Shown: positions 1 through 12,225, numbered from the stretch's first letter. The stretch: 64,000 nt of DNA from Erythrobasidium yunnanense (GCA_001600175.1 BCJC01000007.1:620001-684000), one strand, 5' to 3'. The notes: generated by a model not told the origin, from the sequence alone. A program made the numbers and translations.

Positions 1-1193
1 GAGATGCTCTTATACGCCGTGCGACAGCGAGGCCCTATGTTCTGTATCAGTAAAGAGTCCCCGATCGTGTTCTGACAACACCTACTTCTTCGTATGTGAC
101 GGCTTTCTCACCCCGCGACCGTAGTTTCTGCTCTGTCTCGCTATCTTCGCGTAGATCGCACTTAAGAGCTGGATAGATCGCTAAAGTGATCAGCTCGATA
201 CTGACAAAATCTATGTGCTACCTACCAACGAGACAGAGCTTGACACCCGGACATTGCTCATGGCTGTAGAAGGATCAGCTTTACTCCGCACGCGTTGCAA
301 GCGTACTACGCACATCTCTTCCAGCCATTTCGTTTCCACGTTGTCCAACGACACCCTGTAGTCTCGTCAGCTTTGCTGTACCTCGACCAGCGGTATCCAC
401 AACTCACGGCTGGTCCACCTGTTTTGTCGATAAAAGCTCATCGTCAGCGTCTGTAGACGTCTAATGCAAAGAATAAACGCACGGAAAAGCAGACTAGGAT
501 GACCTGCACATACAATATCAGCGGAGACTTACCAAAGCAGAGGAAGAAGGCCATACGTGCGTGTCGGTGTATGATAGTGACCGTAAGCGATCAAATTCCT
601 CTGTAGAGTTGTCAGCTTGGTACATTGCTGGAGATTTATTAACGGGCCTTACCTTGTCCTGCGGTATCCCACAACGCCAGCTCGACTAGCTGGTCATCGC
701 TGGTGTCCATAGTCAATGTCAGTGAAGTTATTAGAGCGAGAAAGCGACCGGCGCCTGCTACCGGTAGTTCACTTACACGACTACGTCTTTCTGGAGGACA
801 TATATAGGACAGAGTAAATCAGCTCCAGCAGGGAAGAAAGAGTCCACATGGTTCGCACGGTATGGTTCTCAAAGACAGTAGGTTCGTATGTCGACTGTTG
901 ATAGTGGAAACTCGGGTTAGGTCCAGGTTGCCATGCGGTGTTGATCGTCCAAGGCCTACAGGAAACCGACCGCTAACATAGACATTCAGGCTGCGAGTGA
1001 TGGATCAGTAGAGACAACCGGAGCATAGAAGAACGGTACAGAGCTCACAGCGACGTCTTTCCGCACGCGCCGTCTCCAATCACGACACATTTCCGATAGA
1101 CCTGGCGTAGAGAGCTTCAATACGGATGCTTCTAGATTCGAAGAAGATTGCTCTTCATAGTTCGAGTCTACTGACTGGCTTTCTGCTTGACAT
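1..1193 (-). CDS. RHO3: Rho3-like small GTPase, C-terminus beyond the left edge
   Basis: Rho-family GTPase acting at the plasma membrane in polarity and secretion. The start at 1193 gives MSSRKPVYRKCVV followed by the P-loop IGDGACGKTSL. Further exons give the effector segment YEPTVFENH, then VELALWDTAGQEEFDRLRSL (switch II), SYTDTH, VILVCFS, DNVETKWLEE and the nucleotide-specificity motif ALKCDL. The last visible exon reads GLAVARRIRA at the window edge, so the CAAX end is missing. ALKCDL and CPGVKL resemble Rho3 more than Rho1, which is an inference from remembered family sequences. The gene is cut by about ten introns of 40-90 nt, so exon joins rest on GT/AG signals and reading phase. No stop occurs inside the joined frame. 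The Rho call is secure; the Rho3 subclass is likely. Confidence 0.85.
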
Positions 1194-1699
1194 GCGTGCC
1201 TCACTGCCTCGTATCGAAGGTGTTGAAGTATGACAAACGATGACGATAAAGTCAAGCAGCAAACGACAAGGCCAGGCCTTGTGCTTGACAGCAGACGTTT
1301 CACATACGTACTGACTCGTATGATGTAGATAACAGACTGTGCAATTATCGCGTCTACTACCGAAGTACGAGAAATGCGGATTCGACTCGCAAATGTCCGT
1401 TAAGTATCTCTAGCCTCCTGTTCTATCGTGTCAGTGGACTTCTTTGCTGCTTTTGCTGTAGCATCGCAGGAATTCAACAAGGCTCCTTTCGCTCTTCATC
1501 GCGGCGAAATAGCTTCTTGGAGAGCGTAAGGTAGTGCGGTCTTGAGTGAACGAGCCCGGCAGTGCATACCTCGAAAGGCGTTTGCAACGTTGCTGATCGT
1601 GGTGCTATCGTTGCTGTTGGACTGGACCTGAATAAGCCGACCTAGCCTCACGAGCTTGCTCGAAAGCAATTCTGCCAGTGATTGCCAGAGTATTTCTGC
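1194..1699. other. Intergenic, Rho3-like/DUF3431 A
   Basis: It holds the promoter and leader of the Rho3-like gene and the 3' end of DUF3431 paralogue A. A 79-codon minus-strand frame here overlaps the last exon of paralogue A in the wrong phase. I see no convincing independent gene or RNA. Confidence 0.4.
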
Positions 1700-4361
1700 C
1701 TAGTCGAAGCACTGGCATTTGTCTGGATCGCCCTCTGTTGCTCCCTGGCATGCATCCGCAATCGCTGGATCTTCGCAGCCGAACATGACAGTCCAGAAGC
1801 GCTCGAGCATGTGGCCTGATCAGCAGCAGAACTGTAAGCATCAAGCTTGTACTAAATGAAGTGCAGTCACCTAGGTATGGATTGGTTGGCCCCGGCTCCT
1901 AAGTATAGGCCATCAGGATGCGCAAAATTATAGGCAAATTAGTGTGACCACGCACCCCGTGATACTTCCACCATGTACCTTCGCCGTAGATCCAGTGACC
2001 TTCAGGGGCCTATTATATCTGTCAGTCAACGCGGCGAGGCGTTCTTCTAGAACCGACCTCGTATATATCGTCCCAGCCTTGATACTTGCTGTATGAGTTG
2101 GCGACTATAAAGTCAACTTCAGCGATTTGCTATGCTATAGGGAGGCGATCTCAAGCTTACGAATTCTCTTTCTGGAGACGAAAAATTGCGCTGCGTAGCT
2201 TGCCAATTGATGTGTGGGCGGGCAGAACTACGAAGGCCAAAAGACATCAGCAAGGACAAGGGCGTCTCGAAGCGAATGTGCCAACCGTGTCGCGGAAGAG
2301 GGCATAAATCTGCGGATATCGGTCGAAGTCGCCTATCCGAGCAAGGAACATGTTAACAAGTCCGGAGCCAGCTTGACAATCAGTTACGTACCGTTGCCTG
2401 CCATGTCTTTTGCGCAGTCCATCGTAATGTAAGGGCCCTATGAACATGTTCAGCAAGATTCACCCAGGTACCTATCGGCAAGACTTACGAGGGCCATGAA
2501 GCCAGTGTTGTCTCGGTACGAATCAATTCGCTGTCGTGCAATCCAGTCCCAGGCCAGATGCTGCATGTGCACAGATCAGCTTGTGAGCTGTATATGCACG
2601 GCCCAGCTTCACTTACAGGCTGAACAAAGAGCGTCTTGTCGGCCAAGCCTTTATGAATGTCTGTCCTCATGGATGGATTGATAGTAGCATTGTAATTCAG
2701 GAGAATATGCTTCAGGTAAGTCCCGCCTTCTCTGCCAGTATTCGGTAGGCGGATGATCTGCTGCACTCCGGTGTCCCTTCGAAGAGTTTCGACGTCCGTC
2801 TCGTTGTTCTTGAGATACAGTATCCAGTTTATGTCAACATTGCGATTCTGTAAGCGAGAGGAGATCTCGTTCTTGAGCTGATGGAAGCCTTCCATGGGCT
2901 CGTTGTAGTAGCTTATAACTACGTCGAGCGTTCTGCCTTCTGCGATCGATTGCTGCTGTGGGATCCAGGAAGTAGGGGATTGATAGCTGAAGCAGCTGCG
3001 AGCAAGCCATGCTAGCCAAGGAACGAAAGAGATGAGCAAGGCACGCTTGAAAGACTTGCTAGCCATCGAGACAGATATAGTATCGGTGTCGGCTTCTGTA
3101 TCACTGTCGAGTGACAGATACTTGCTGCGAAAGGCGAACCTGAAGTCGCGACCTTCGGCAACCATTGAAGCCAGCACGACGAGCGTGATGAGAGCGATGA
3201 TGCACACTTCGAGATTTGACGAAGACCATCCTAGAAGAAGCGTGAAACAGCATTTGGCTATAATGACGAGCCCGAAAGCTGGCAGCGACGGCATTGTTCG
3301 CAGAGCGTTGAGGGCTGACCAATCCCTTGCAACGGCTAGCATAATATAGGCGGCGAAATATGCGGCGCTGTAGCGGTCCAGATGCTTGAAAGCGCCTCCA
3401 AAGCCAGCCACCGGCAGGACAGTCGTCAGTTGCAGCAGGGCAACAATCTGAACGATCGAGTCAGCAAGTGATCGGCTAACCTAATAGTAGCGAGCTTACT
3501 GGCGAACATGCAGCTATCAGTCCGAGCTCAGTCATTCCATTCTGTAGAGGCGTTCTCGCCCAAATCCACCGGAAGGCTTCGCTAACCGCCAGTACAGTAA
3601 CAGTAAGGGCTCCAGACCGTATAGTTGTAATGTCCAACAAGGAAGTTGCAAGCAAGGCCGGTACCAAGACTATACAGCAAGCTGCTGAAAGATCTATGCT
3701 ACCTGGAACATCCTTGTCGAGATACTGCGCTGCCAGGAGAAGGACTGGAGCTGCATATGTCTGCATAGGTATACGTCAGAATGCCTTGGCACAATCGACC
3801 ACCTTGCAATGCTCGTACCAAAATACTCTGGCCAACCAAGTGATCGGTCCAGAAAGCTTGATAGACGTATGTCACTGAAGCCACGAAAGAGAAGACTGCC
3901 AGTAGAGCGAATTGAAGCCATGCAGTAGAAGGTAGAAGGGTGTAGTTGTCGCCAAGGTGTGCCGACAAATCCTGTACGCGTCCGCTTGCGCCCAGCACCC
4001 GCACAAGAACGACAGCGATAAGGACTACCAGTGCCTGACCAGGTAAAAAGAGGACCAGACTGCTTGGATTGCGTATACTTAGGCGGTTGAGCAAAAGATC
4101 ATATGCACAATTGATGACCAGAAATAATACGACAGCTCTGGGCTGCGTAGACGTAGCATTGTCGTTCGCAGTCAATGTATAGGTATTGTATAATTCATTG
4201 GTGCCGTTTGCGACTTCGTCTTGTACTGAATCTTGCGACGTTCGCAGACTGCCCGCTTCTGCTTCTGCAAGAAATTGGTCGACCAACTCGAGTTCGTCTG
4301 CGCCTTTGTCATTACGTCTATTGCTACTAGGACCAGCGTTTGGCCCTTCTTTCTCGCTCAT
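1700..4361 (-). CDS. Multi-span membrane protein with C-terminal DUF3431 domain, paralogue A
   Basis: Predicted protein of about 700 residues. A polar N-terminus (MSEKEGPNAGPSS) leads into roughly eight hydrophobic segments, such as AVVLFLVINCAYDLL and AWLQFALLAVFSFVASVTYV. The C-terminal half is a DUF3431 domain: VVISYYNEP, INWILYLKN, then NTGREGGTYLKHIL, followed through short introns by HLAWDWIARQRID, GPYITMDCAKD, RYPQIYALFRD, FFVSRKRILANSY and GHMLERFWTVMFGCED. It ends with CQCFD and TAG. DUF3431 is a fungal family of unknown function that looks glycosyltransferase-like; fusion to a polytopic membrane domain is what the sequence shows here. About nine introns were joined by phase and by comparison with the tandem copy at 4683-7044. 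The start ATG is clear. Boundaries are good, function unknown. Confidence 0.75.
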
Positions 4362-4682
4362 CGCTGCATGTTGAGACTCTTTGGGCGGAGCTCAAGCCAA
4401 GGTACAGGATTTACGACACGTGCCTCGTTCAGTCGACACCGGTAGGTATTGCGTCTAGAACGCTGGAGTACTATAATGAGAATCTCCTGGCTGTCCTCAT
4501 TCTGACCATGAAGCTCCCCCTTGCAGTCTGCCTCTAGCGCCTTTGGTCGGGACAGGCTGTGAGATCAGGCTATTGTCGCCTTGTCGCGCCTGCTAGTGCT
4601 AGCTGTCTGGCGTATATCCTACGAGTATATCATAGGGCGGCGAAGGAGTTGTTGCTAAAGCAAAGCCTTTGCGAGGCTTACT

Positions 4683-7044
4683 TTAGCCGCTATCAAGGCA
4701 TTGACACCCCGCGCCTAGAGGGAAGTTATCGTCGCCTTTGCAGATATCTGCAATCTCTTCATGGTCGCAGTCGAATATGACTGGCCAAGAGCGCTCGAGA
4801 GCGTGTCCTAGAAAAGGGTTGGCCGGACCAAGAGGTCTATGATAGGCAGAAGTCAGCTTGCTGAGCACAAAAAATAAGGATGGTAGTACACCCACACGCC
4901 ATGGAAGTTGTCCCACTCGGAGTCTGAGTGTATCCAATGACTGCGGTCGGCCTGTCCAGAGACTGCGGTGAGCTAGGGAGGATTACCTTAGGGAGCAGGA
5001 CATTCGTACCTCGAGCGTATCATCTAGCATCTTGTACTTCGCATAAGAGTTTTGTACTGCATGAGAAGAGTCAGCTCAGTAAGAGCGAAAAACGGATTGG
5101 TCCTACGAATGCGCTTCTTCGAAACGACAAATTGGCCAGCATACGCAGACAAGCGGTATCCATGGGGGCAGAACTTTCAATGAAGCGTGAGCACCACTCC
5201 TTGCCAAGCTAGGTTCAGACTGCTCACCTGCTCGCGAAAGATCGAATAGATCTGCGGGTATCGCACAAAGTGGCCGTTTCCTTCCAAGTCTCTGCCATCA
5301 CAGTTCATCTTGATGTATGGAGCTAGATGTAGGTATCCCGTATCATCTTGAAACAGCCAGAGCCGTTCTTGCGCTATCCAAAACCAAGACATGTGGCCTT
5401 GGAAGAAGAGCGTATGATCTGCCAACCCTGTCCTGTATCCTTTGCTGAGGGAGGGATCGACGGTCTCGTTGTACCTCGACAAGATGTGCCGTAGGTAGCT
5501 GCCTGCCTCTCGACCTTTGTTCTCCAGCCTGTACACCTCGTCGAATTTGACTTCTTTTTGTAGAGCTTCTGCATCTATTGCATCATTCTTGACATATAGG
5601 ATGAAACGAGGATCTCTGTGTCGGATCCAGGGGTAGTATAGCAGGTTCTGAGTGAAATTGTATAGCTGGTCCACCGGTTCGTCATAATAAGACACGACGA
5701 TGTCTACCGTATTCAGTCTCGGCGTCTGTGCTCGGAAAGCGGCTGTCACAGTGTCGAGGCTGACAGGGAAGGTGTATGCCTGGAGATACAGCCATAAAGC
5801 AAACGGAAGCATAGATGCGCCAAGCAATAAGCGCTGCGATGGCTGTGCTCGCTCGGCTTGTCCGTTTGGAGACGTGACTCCCACTATCGCTGTTATCCTT
5901 GAAAGTCGTAGCTTGTCTCGCACTTCAGGCGTGACGATCGCAAGCGCGGCCATTGCGCAAGCGAAAGTAAGATATATCTGCCGAGTAGCACCCAAGCTCA
6001 CTGCTCCAAACACTCCTCCATGTAGAAGAGTTGTCAGGAGACCCCTGGGGACGCTCAATGAGGCCACCGATACAGGTGATTCCGTAAGCTGGATAGCTTG
6101 ATGCTGGAAGTACTGGTTCGCAAAGGAAGATATCGAGTAGAAGAGGATGTAGAACTGATATAGGAACGGTTTATGCATGCCGGCACCGTAGTGTAACGAG
6201 ATGGGGAGGATCGTCAAACTCGTGATAGCCAGACCTACCTGAGGCAGCTTGATCAGCGAAACTCTGGCTAATGGATCAGATACTCCTCACCGGTGCAGAG
6301 TGGATTACAGTCTCGATAGGCGAGCTGTTCTTTGCGACCGACCATTGCTTACCGAGGCTCAGCTTGAAAGCCTCTGCAAACACGCATATGACCAAGAAAA
6401 GTCCGCCTCTTGCCGCGACAGTAAAGTTTAGGAGTCCAAGAGCGAGTGTGAAAGGAATAATATACGCCAGTGCAATGATCAAGCTGTTTGACGGGACCAA
6501 GAGCGGTAAATGGACAATCGATAAGGCCAGCAGGACCACCGGAACGATATACGGCTATTTCACGTAGGAAGATTAGCGACGCAGCATTGTATCAGTGGCA
6601 TGGTCTACTTACAGCTACTGTGGCCGTAACAGCCATTTGCAAGTATCCAGCTTGCAACAAATAGGCTGCTGTCGAGATGATGGTACAGAGGGCCAGCGGA
6701 ACAGCATCTCTCCAAGCCGGCGATGGCCTCAGAGAATCTTGACTTCCCACGTACGGCTGCAAGAACTTGATGCCTTGCTTCCTAGCGAGATATCCCAAAA
6801 TCGCGAAGAAAGCCATTTGCATGCTTGCATCGATAGGCAGAAGTATAAGAGCATTTGGCCATGTTGTCCTCTGTGCGATCTTGTATAGAAGTAGCTCATG
6901 GAAAGTACTTGCTAGGAAATGATAAGCCAGAGCACGGGTCTTGGTGATGCTGCTTCCTGTATAGGCGGACGAAGAGCCTTGGCCTAGCATGTATGAAGAT
7001 CCATTTGCTTTGATAGAGAGACCACGACGAGAAGATCCGTCCAT
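4683..7044 (-). CDS. Multi-span membrane protein with C-terminal DUF3431 domain, paralogue B
   Basis: Tandem paralogue of the next gene downstream, with the same layout. A Ser-rich N-terminus starting MDGSSRRGLSIK is followed by several membrane segments (NALILLPIDASMQMAFFAIL, YIVPVVLLALSIVHLPLLV), then DUF3431 with DIVVSYYDEP, FILYVKND and NKGREAGSYLRHIL. FFQGHMSWFWIAQERLW, RYPQIYSIFRE, FVVSKKRILQNSY and NPFLGHALERSWPVIFDC follow. The end is CQCLDSG and TAA. Intron positions largely match paralogue A, which supports both models and a gene duplication. The frame runs open upstream to about 7128 without an ATG, so the first ATG at 7044 is used; an extra 5' exon is possible. Function is unknown; the product probably sits in an endomembrane or the plasma membrane. 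Confidence 0.72.
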
Positions 7045-7480
7045 AATGCTGCGGAAGTCACGAGAAATATCGATAGAGCCAGAAAATCCTGAAGGTGTAT
7101 CGCTTTCGGCGGGAGGAGCCTGCTTCACGGAGAACTATTGACGTTCTGAATATCGCTTGCTGCCTGGCAGCGGCGTCTGCTTCCAAAGAGCCCCCGAGCT
7201 ATCCAACGAGGCTTCTTGGTGCTTAGACGGTCCCTTAGATTCGCAACGCTTGCGGTAGTATGTAGAAATCTAGATGTATAAAGAGTGTGCGAATGCCATT
7301 GTGCGTAGTTGTGTGTGTCTATGGACAAGTTGTGCAAAGCCGGAGAGTGTCATCGGAATATGCATGTTTGCTGATCTAAAGCTACAGAAATGACGATGCT
7401 AGATATAACGGAAGATACAGAGTCGAATGATCCGCCAACAAGCTCAATTCCTTCAATATTGGCCTCGTATTCGCAGGAAG
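7045..7480. other. Intergenic, DUF3431 B/F-box-like
   Basis: Upstream region and leader of DUF3431 paralogue B, then the 3' end of the F-box-like gene. The frame of paralogue B stays open to about 7128, so part could be coding if an upstream exon exists. Nothing else is recognised. Confidence 0.4.
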
Positions 7481-8786
7481 CTAAGTCGTCGCGACTGTAT
7501 GCGGCACCTCATCCACATATATCCCTCTTTTCCTACACACCTTCGCGACTGAGTTATTGAACCACTTCCCTCTTTTCTGAAATCTCGCATTGCTCGGAAA
7601 CGTGATTTTCTTAAGCTGGTCTAGCTTTCCACCAATCTGGACTTCCTGCATGAACGACGTCGATGATATCGGTATATCTACGTGTTCTTCGGCAGATAGG
7701 ATGGGTGCGCCGCCATAGCGGGGGGTCTGGTTGTGGAAAGCCAAGGAGGTCAAAGATGATGGATGGGGCAGATCGCTGAGCAGTTCAGAAGATAGGCCGA
7801 ACGTGCCGTGTAGATCTAAGGTTTGTAGCTTTGATGTAGTTTGCTGTAGGATCTGGCTCGTCTGCCCCTTGCGAAGGCCTTGCAAGTCGAGATGTGCCAG
7901 ATTCACAGCCAGAGGCGCCAGAGTCGCGCCCAACCCTTTGAGGCCCATGTCCTCCTTAACATCTTCGGCGAAATCTCCCTTGTCATTCATTTTCGTACCC
8001 AGGTGCACCACCAGTCTGCGACATGACTTCTGCTCGATTGTGTTTTTCAATATCCAGGAAAGAGTCTGCATGTTGATCATCCGTGCGCGGTCTAGCTTCA
8101 TGCTGAATGACCTGAGTGCGAAGGCAGGTGACTCCAAGCTGAGCGTTGCAGGGATATCTAGGGGAATGTTGTAGAGGTCCAGATGCCGTAAAAGGGGACA
8201 GAGGCTGAGAATGATGGCTATCGTTTGAAACTCCTCCTTTTTCTGTGTCGAAATAACATTGGTGAAGTGCAAGGTACGCAAGTTGCTGAGTGCGCCTGTG
8301 CTAGCTAAAGTACCATGCTGCAAGTCTTCCAATCTTGGATAGGGTAAGCAGACCATGTCCAACTGCCTCAATGAGGGAAAAGCAGTAAGGAGATCGAGAA
8401 AGTCTTTTATTGTGACGACTGCCTTCCGCCGTGTCTTGTATGCGCCCTGGTCAGGCCATGCAAGGCCTAGAGACTGGACCCGGCTGGCGAAGGTGTGGTC
8501 TGATGCGCATAATGACAGTATGAACTGCGCTTTTGCACTAGAAGCGATGGGAATGTAGCGAGCCAGATGAAGCCTGTCGGAGTAAGCAACGTCAGCGGTC
8601 TCTTCGCATAAAGCATGGAGTCAGTAGCCACCTCGCTACGCTGCTCCATTGCTTGTTGACGAGACAGAATGACAGGAGATCTTGCTGGGCATCATAGTAG
8701 GATCTTTGGGCGGATTGTTGAGTTGAGAAGGTCAGAATGAGGTCGAGTATCTCATGACTGAGTGATCCAGCAGCGCCTTGGGACAT
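7481..8786 (-). CDS. F-box-like protein with leucine-rich C-terminus
   Basis: Two exons (8632-8786 and 7481-8573) joined across a 58-nt intron. Residues 8-50 look like a fungal F-box: LSHEILDLILTF, then DLLSFCLVNKQWSSVARWLL-type residues. The remainder is rich in short Leu-containing segments, for example LRTLHFTNV, LLRHLDLYNI, NLAHLDLQGL and LQTLDLHGTF, as in degenerate leucine-rich repeats. Such proteins usually recruit substrates to SCF ubiquitin ligases; that role is inferred from architecture. The frame continues upstream without an ATG, so the start is set at MSQGAAGS. No orthologue is recognised by name. Confidence 0.7.
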
Positions 8787-9273
8787 GTATATGCGATGTA
8801 CGAGGGTTAGGAAAGGTAAGGCAGGGCAGGGCAATTCAGGGTAACACTTTGGGTAAGCGAGGTTTCAAGATCGTCACTCCTTCAAGGAATTTCAAGACTT
8901 TCAACACTTTGGCTTTGACTTAGTTCAAACATCGTCTTAATCGCTGTTTAACGAGTCGGTTACAGACTCCGACGTCAACGCTGTCTTACGCTCTCCACAC
9001 TCCCTTAAACAAGCAATTAGACTTGCTCGACCCGAGCTTGGCGGACGTAGCGTCAAGGTCATTTCTAGACGACCTTACAAGCTGCCTTAACATTGATATA
9101 AGACTCGTTCCCTGCTCGTTCAATACAGTACACAATCAAACTTCAAAGGATTATACAGCCCTTTACTGGTGTGTCCAGACGCCCTTTCAAGAGCGCTCAG
9201 TCAACGAGCAGACCCGCGAGCGACGATACATGGTCAGCGAGATAGCAGCGGGAGTTCAACAAGTTGCAGTATC
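8787..9273. other. Divergent promoter, F-box-like gene/RVxF gene
   Basis: AT- and CT-rich stretch between two divergently transcribed genes, with several CTTAAC/CTTCAA runs. No open frame beginning with ATG and no RNA gene is evident. It probably holds both promoters and 5' leaders. Confidence 0.4.
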
Positions 9274-11008
9274 ATGGCAGGACCATCAGCAACGTATTCA
9301 GCGACCCTGAATGCTCCCAACACCCTCCAACAACCCGTTCATCGACGCGCTGGATCCGTGTCGAAATCAGATGCCTTTTTCTGCAGCAATCCAAGCAGCA
9401 GCCTGCTCCCTCTGCCGCCGCAAGCTATAGCTCGTAGAGCAAGTGACTCGTGTCTACCTCCTCCATGTGCTTCGACATTCTCAACCTCACCGACTGCGAC
9501 TTCGACGCTCATTCCTCGGATTTCAGCGCCATCCGCCACTACGACGACCACGCATGATCGGCAAGGGACAGTGACAAAGAAGAGGAGGAGCTCACTTACA
9601 GAGGCAAGGGAGGAGTATGCAAAGACGAGCGGGCCATCCAGTTTGGGCTCAATAGAAAAACGGCTCGAAGAGGCCATACAGCATTTGAGCGAGAAGCAGG
9701 CGCAGCAAGCTGAGAACAACAGCCAAGAGCAGGACGATGATGACGATGATGAGGATATGTACAACGATATGCCCTCGTCTTCAGACCGATACTCAGCACC
9801 CTTTCTTCCTCAATTTCCGCTGGAACCCCTCGAGATGCTCTTTACGCCAAGGCATCGCTCTATAGATGTGCTTGCTGTCAGACGTGCACTCAGCCGGTCC
9901 ACGCGAAACGCTCCTATATCTAGTCGGAGAGTCAGCTTCGCAAATATGGTCTCGGTCGTGGATGTCTTTGCGGCTGCAGACTATCCTGGTCGGTAAGCAA
10001 CTTACATTTCTGAATATAGTTAATAGGCATTGACTGACACATTATCACATTAGACGCGGTCCACCGCCAGTCGAAAAGCTTTCTATGCGCGATATACTAG
10101 AACTACGCGAAGTCAAGATCGAATTGGGTACATACCAGCCTCTGAGCGACAGTATCCAATCCACCTCATTCTCCAAAGTCAGTAATATTGAAAGTGGAAG
10201 CGTCACCAGCCCTACTTCACCCACGGCATCGCATTTCTCCGATATCAGCATCGAAGACGAAGAGGAAGTAGAAGCAGGCTATGACGCAGGCGAGGGGACA
10301 TGTGATGAATACTCGCCATCACCACCTATGACTGGACCAAGCAGCCAGGAAAGCGCATCTTTACCGAGCTCAGTGGAGATCTCGTTATCGTCTTCAGCTT
10401 CTTCGCTCGATTCGAGCCCTTCTACGGCACCTACTACAGCTTCCTCATCCTACTCCGTCTCATATACACATCGACAATATGTGAACCCTACAATCAAGTC
10501 TCTGCGCGAGCAATCGCCAGACTCGATGTCGAACATGGGCAGTGCGCTATCTTCGCCTGCTCTGAGCATCTCGGGCTCGCCTTCAGCTTCAGAGAGCGAT
10601 TTTGCGGTATTCGATGAGGAGGATGAGGACGTGCAGCCTATCAAACTTGTGATCACGCCTGAAACGCCAGCCGAGGAGAAATCCAGCATGGACATGCACG
10701 AAGGAGGGAACAAGACACCCACGCAGGCATCTCGCTTCGACATACCTACTTCTTCTACTGTATCTGGTCTGTCAAGCTACATTATGCAACCTTCTTCCGT
10801 CAACTCGCAAGCAGATCAAGGCTACTTCAAGATCCCCATCAAAAACGCAGCGACATTAGCTACTCCTACTTCCTTATTGCAAAGGAGGAGAGTTTCGGAA
10901 CCTGCACTGCCTTTCTCGTCTAGAAAAGGATCAGTAACATCTGGCAAAATGAACCTCTTCGACACACCTATTGCGCCCTTGAGCGGACCTTGGGGCCTCG
11001 GTCGATAA
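9274..11008 (+). CDS. Ser-rich protein with RVxF (PP1-docking) motif, Bni4/Afr1-like region
   Basis: Two exons (9274-9992, 10054-11008) give 557 residues starting MAGPSATYSATLNAP. Most of the protein is Ser/Thr/Pro-rich and probably disordered, with an acidic QEQDDDDDDEDMYND stretch. The notable core lies near residues 218-260: SSRRVSFANMVSVVDVF, then AAADYPGRRGPPPVEK and MRDILELREVKIELGTYQ, which spans the intron. RVSF fits the [RK]VxF docking motif of type 1 protein phosphatase subunits. The following acidic-tyrosine, Pro and helical pieces recall the conserved C-terminal block of yeast Bni4 and Afr1, which bring Glc7/PP1 to the neck or septin cortex. The Bni4/Afr1 link is from memory of the motif order and is tentative. 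The first ATG in frame was chosen. Confidence 0.6.
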
Positions 11009-11327
11009 CAAACCATTTTCTTCCTATTATCTACTTTGGCACTTCGTAGTTTTCGCAATCTTCTGCAAGCATACATGCTCTATCTTTATTTCGTCCTACT
11101 TTTCAAGCTGGTTCAGTTGAGTATCCTGTTGTTTGCTATCACACACCCGCTTTCGCAGCTTTCTATGGACGTTCCCCTTTGACAGTCTGTGCTCAACTTA
11201 GTCCTATAGTCCCATGCATAATGTTCAGCAGTAATACTACCTCTCTCAAACGCTTCCGCTAGTGACAGCTAGATTTGCAATCGCGGGGCTGAGTCGGTCT
11301 TTGTACATCAACAAACGACGGTGTATG

Positions 11328-12068
11328 CTACAAGAGGAAGGCAATGGTAGAGTAGCTTCCTATCACGACGACTAGGCGGCGTTACGACCTCGTCAGTCCT
11401 GGTAAGGTATGCCTGGCAGTTCTTGTGCTTACCTAAAGTCTGAGCAGTCGCCCACAGAAATGGGACCCATGTAGACATACGCAGGTATGCAGCATTATAG
11501 CATGCCGCTAACATAATCACGAACCCGTCAGTGCTGAACGAGGTCGCTAGCCTCAGCCAGCTTACCGAGTGCGAAGCCTGTCAACACGCAAAAATCAGCA
11601 GGGTCGCCATGAAGCATATATGCTGTCCACCTACCCATGACGGTGCCCGTAACGAAGCTGATGATTCCACCCAAGATGGCATACCCGACCGGTAGCCAAA
11701 TCGCAAATCTGATATGTTTTTTGCTCTTTCTCGCAAAGATGAGGAAAGCCCATGATCCACAGAGCGTAAATGCCAATCCGGTTAAGAGAAGCGTCCAGTA
11801 GATCGTATACCGCCAGATGGCTGCAGTGACCCTAAAACATTAGGACTGGTTCGCACGGGAGGGCGGAGATCAAGGGGATGATGATTCACAGCTAGGATAG
11901 TAGAGGTAGTTTGGTTCGCGCCATGGGAGGTAGAGGCCAGGCCATGATGGGATGGTATAGCCGTCAGGAGGGGTCAGGTAGTAGCCTCCGCCGGCTTTCG
12001 AGTATCATAATCATTGTCAGCATCAACTATACGTGCTGTTTGCGTTGTTCCCTACGGATTGCGCTCAT
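11328..12068 (-). CDS. Small polytopic membrane protein, TMEM170-like
   Basis: Six exons (12056-12068, 11890-11994, 11635-11820, 11566-11577, 11433-11507, 11328-11371) join in phase to 144 residues. The N-terminus is MSAIPGGGYYLTPPDGYTIP followed by SWPGLYLP. Three or four membrane segments follow: IWRYTIYWTLLLTGLAFTLC, FAIWLPVGYAILGGIISFV, a small-residue segment ending AACYNAAYLRMSTWVPFLW, and a hydrophobic tail VVVIGSYSTIAFLL. Length, the small-residue TM3 and the terminal W/T-rich segment resemble the TMEM170 family (ER/nuclear-envelope shaping in animals). The assignment is moderate and the role in fungi is unknown. Exon 4 is only 12 nt and exon 1 only 13 nt. The gene diverges from LUC7 with 157 bp between start codons. 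Confidence 0.65.
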
Positions 12069-12225
12069 ATCGCGGTCATTTGGGTCAGCTTTAGCCTTGA
12101 GCAAAGGCAACGGTTCATTCTCATAGCGACTTCAAGTAAATCTGCAAAGATGGGTAAGGCTTGAAGCTCTGAAATGGTTTATACATCAAGCTTAATGAAT
12201 GCTGAATGCAGGGTATATCGCGGAA

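Noticed and set aside
9339-9764. 141-codon Ser-rich minus-strand frame
   Set aside because: Shadow of the low-complexity coding sequence of the RVxF protein on the plus strand.
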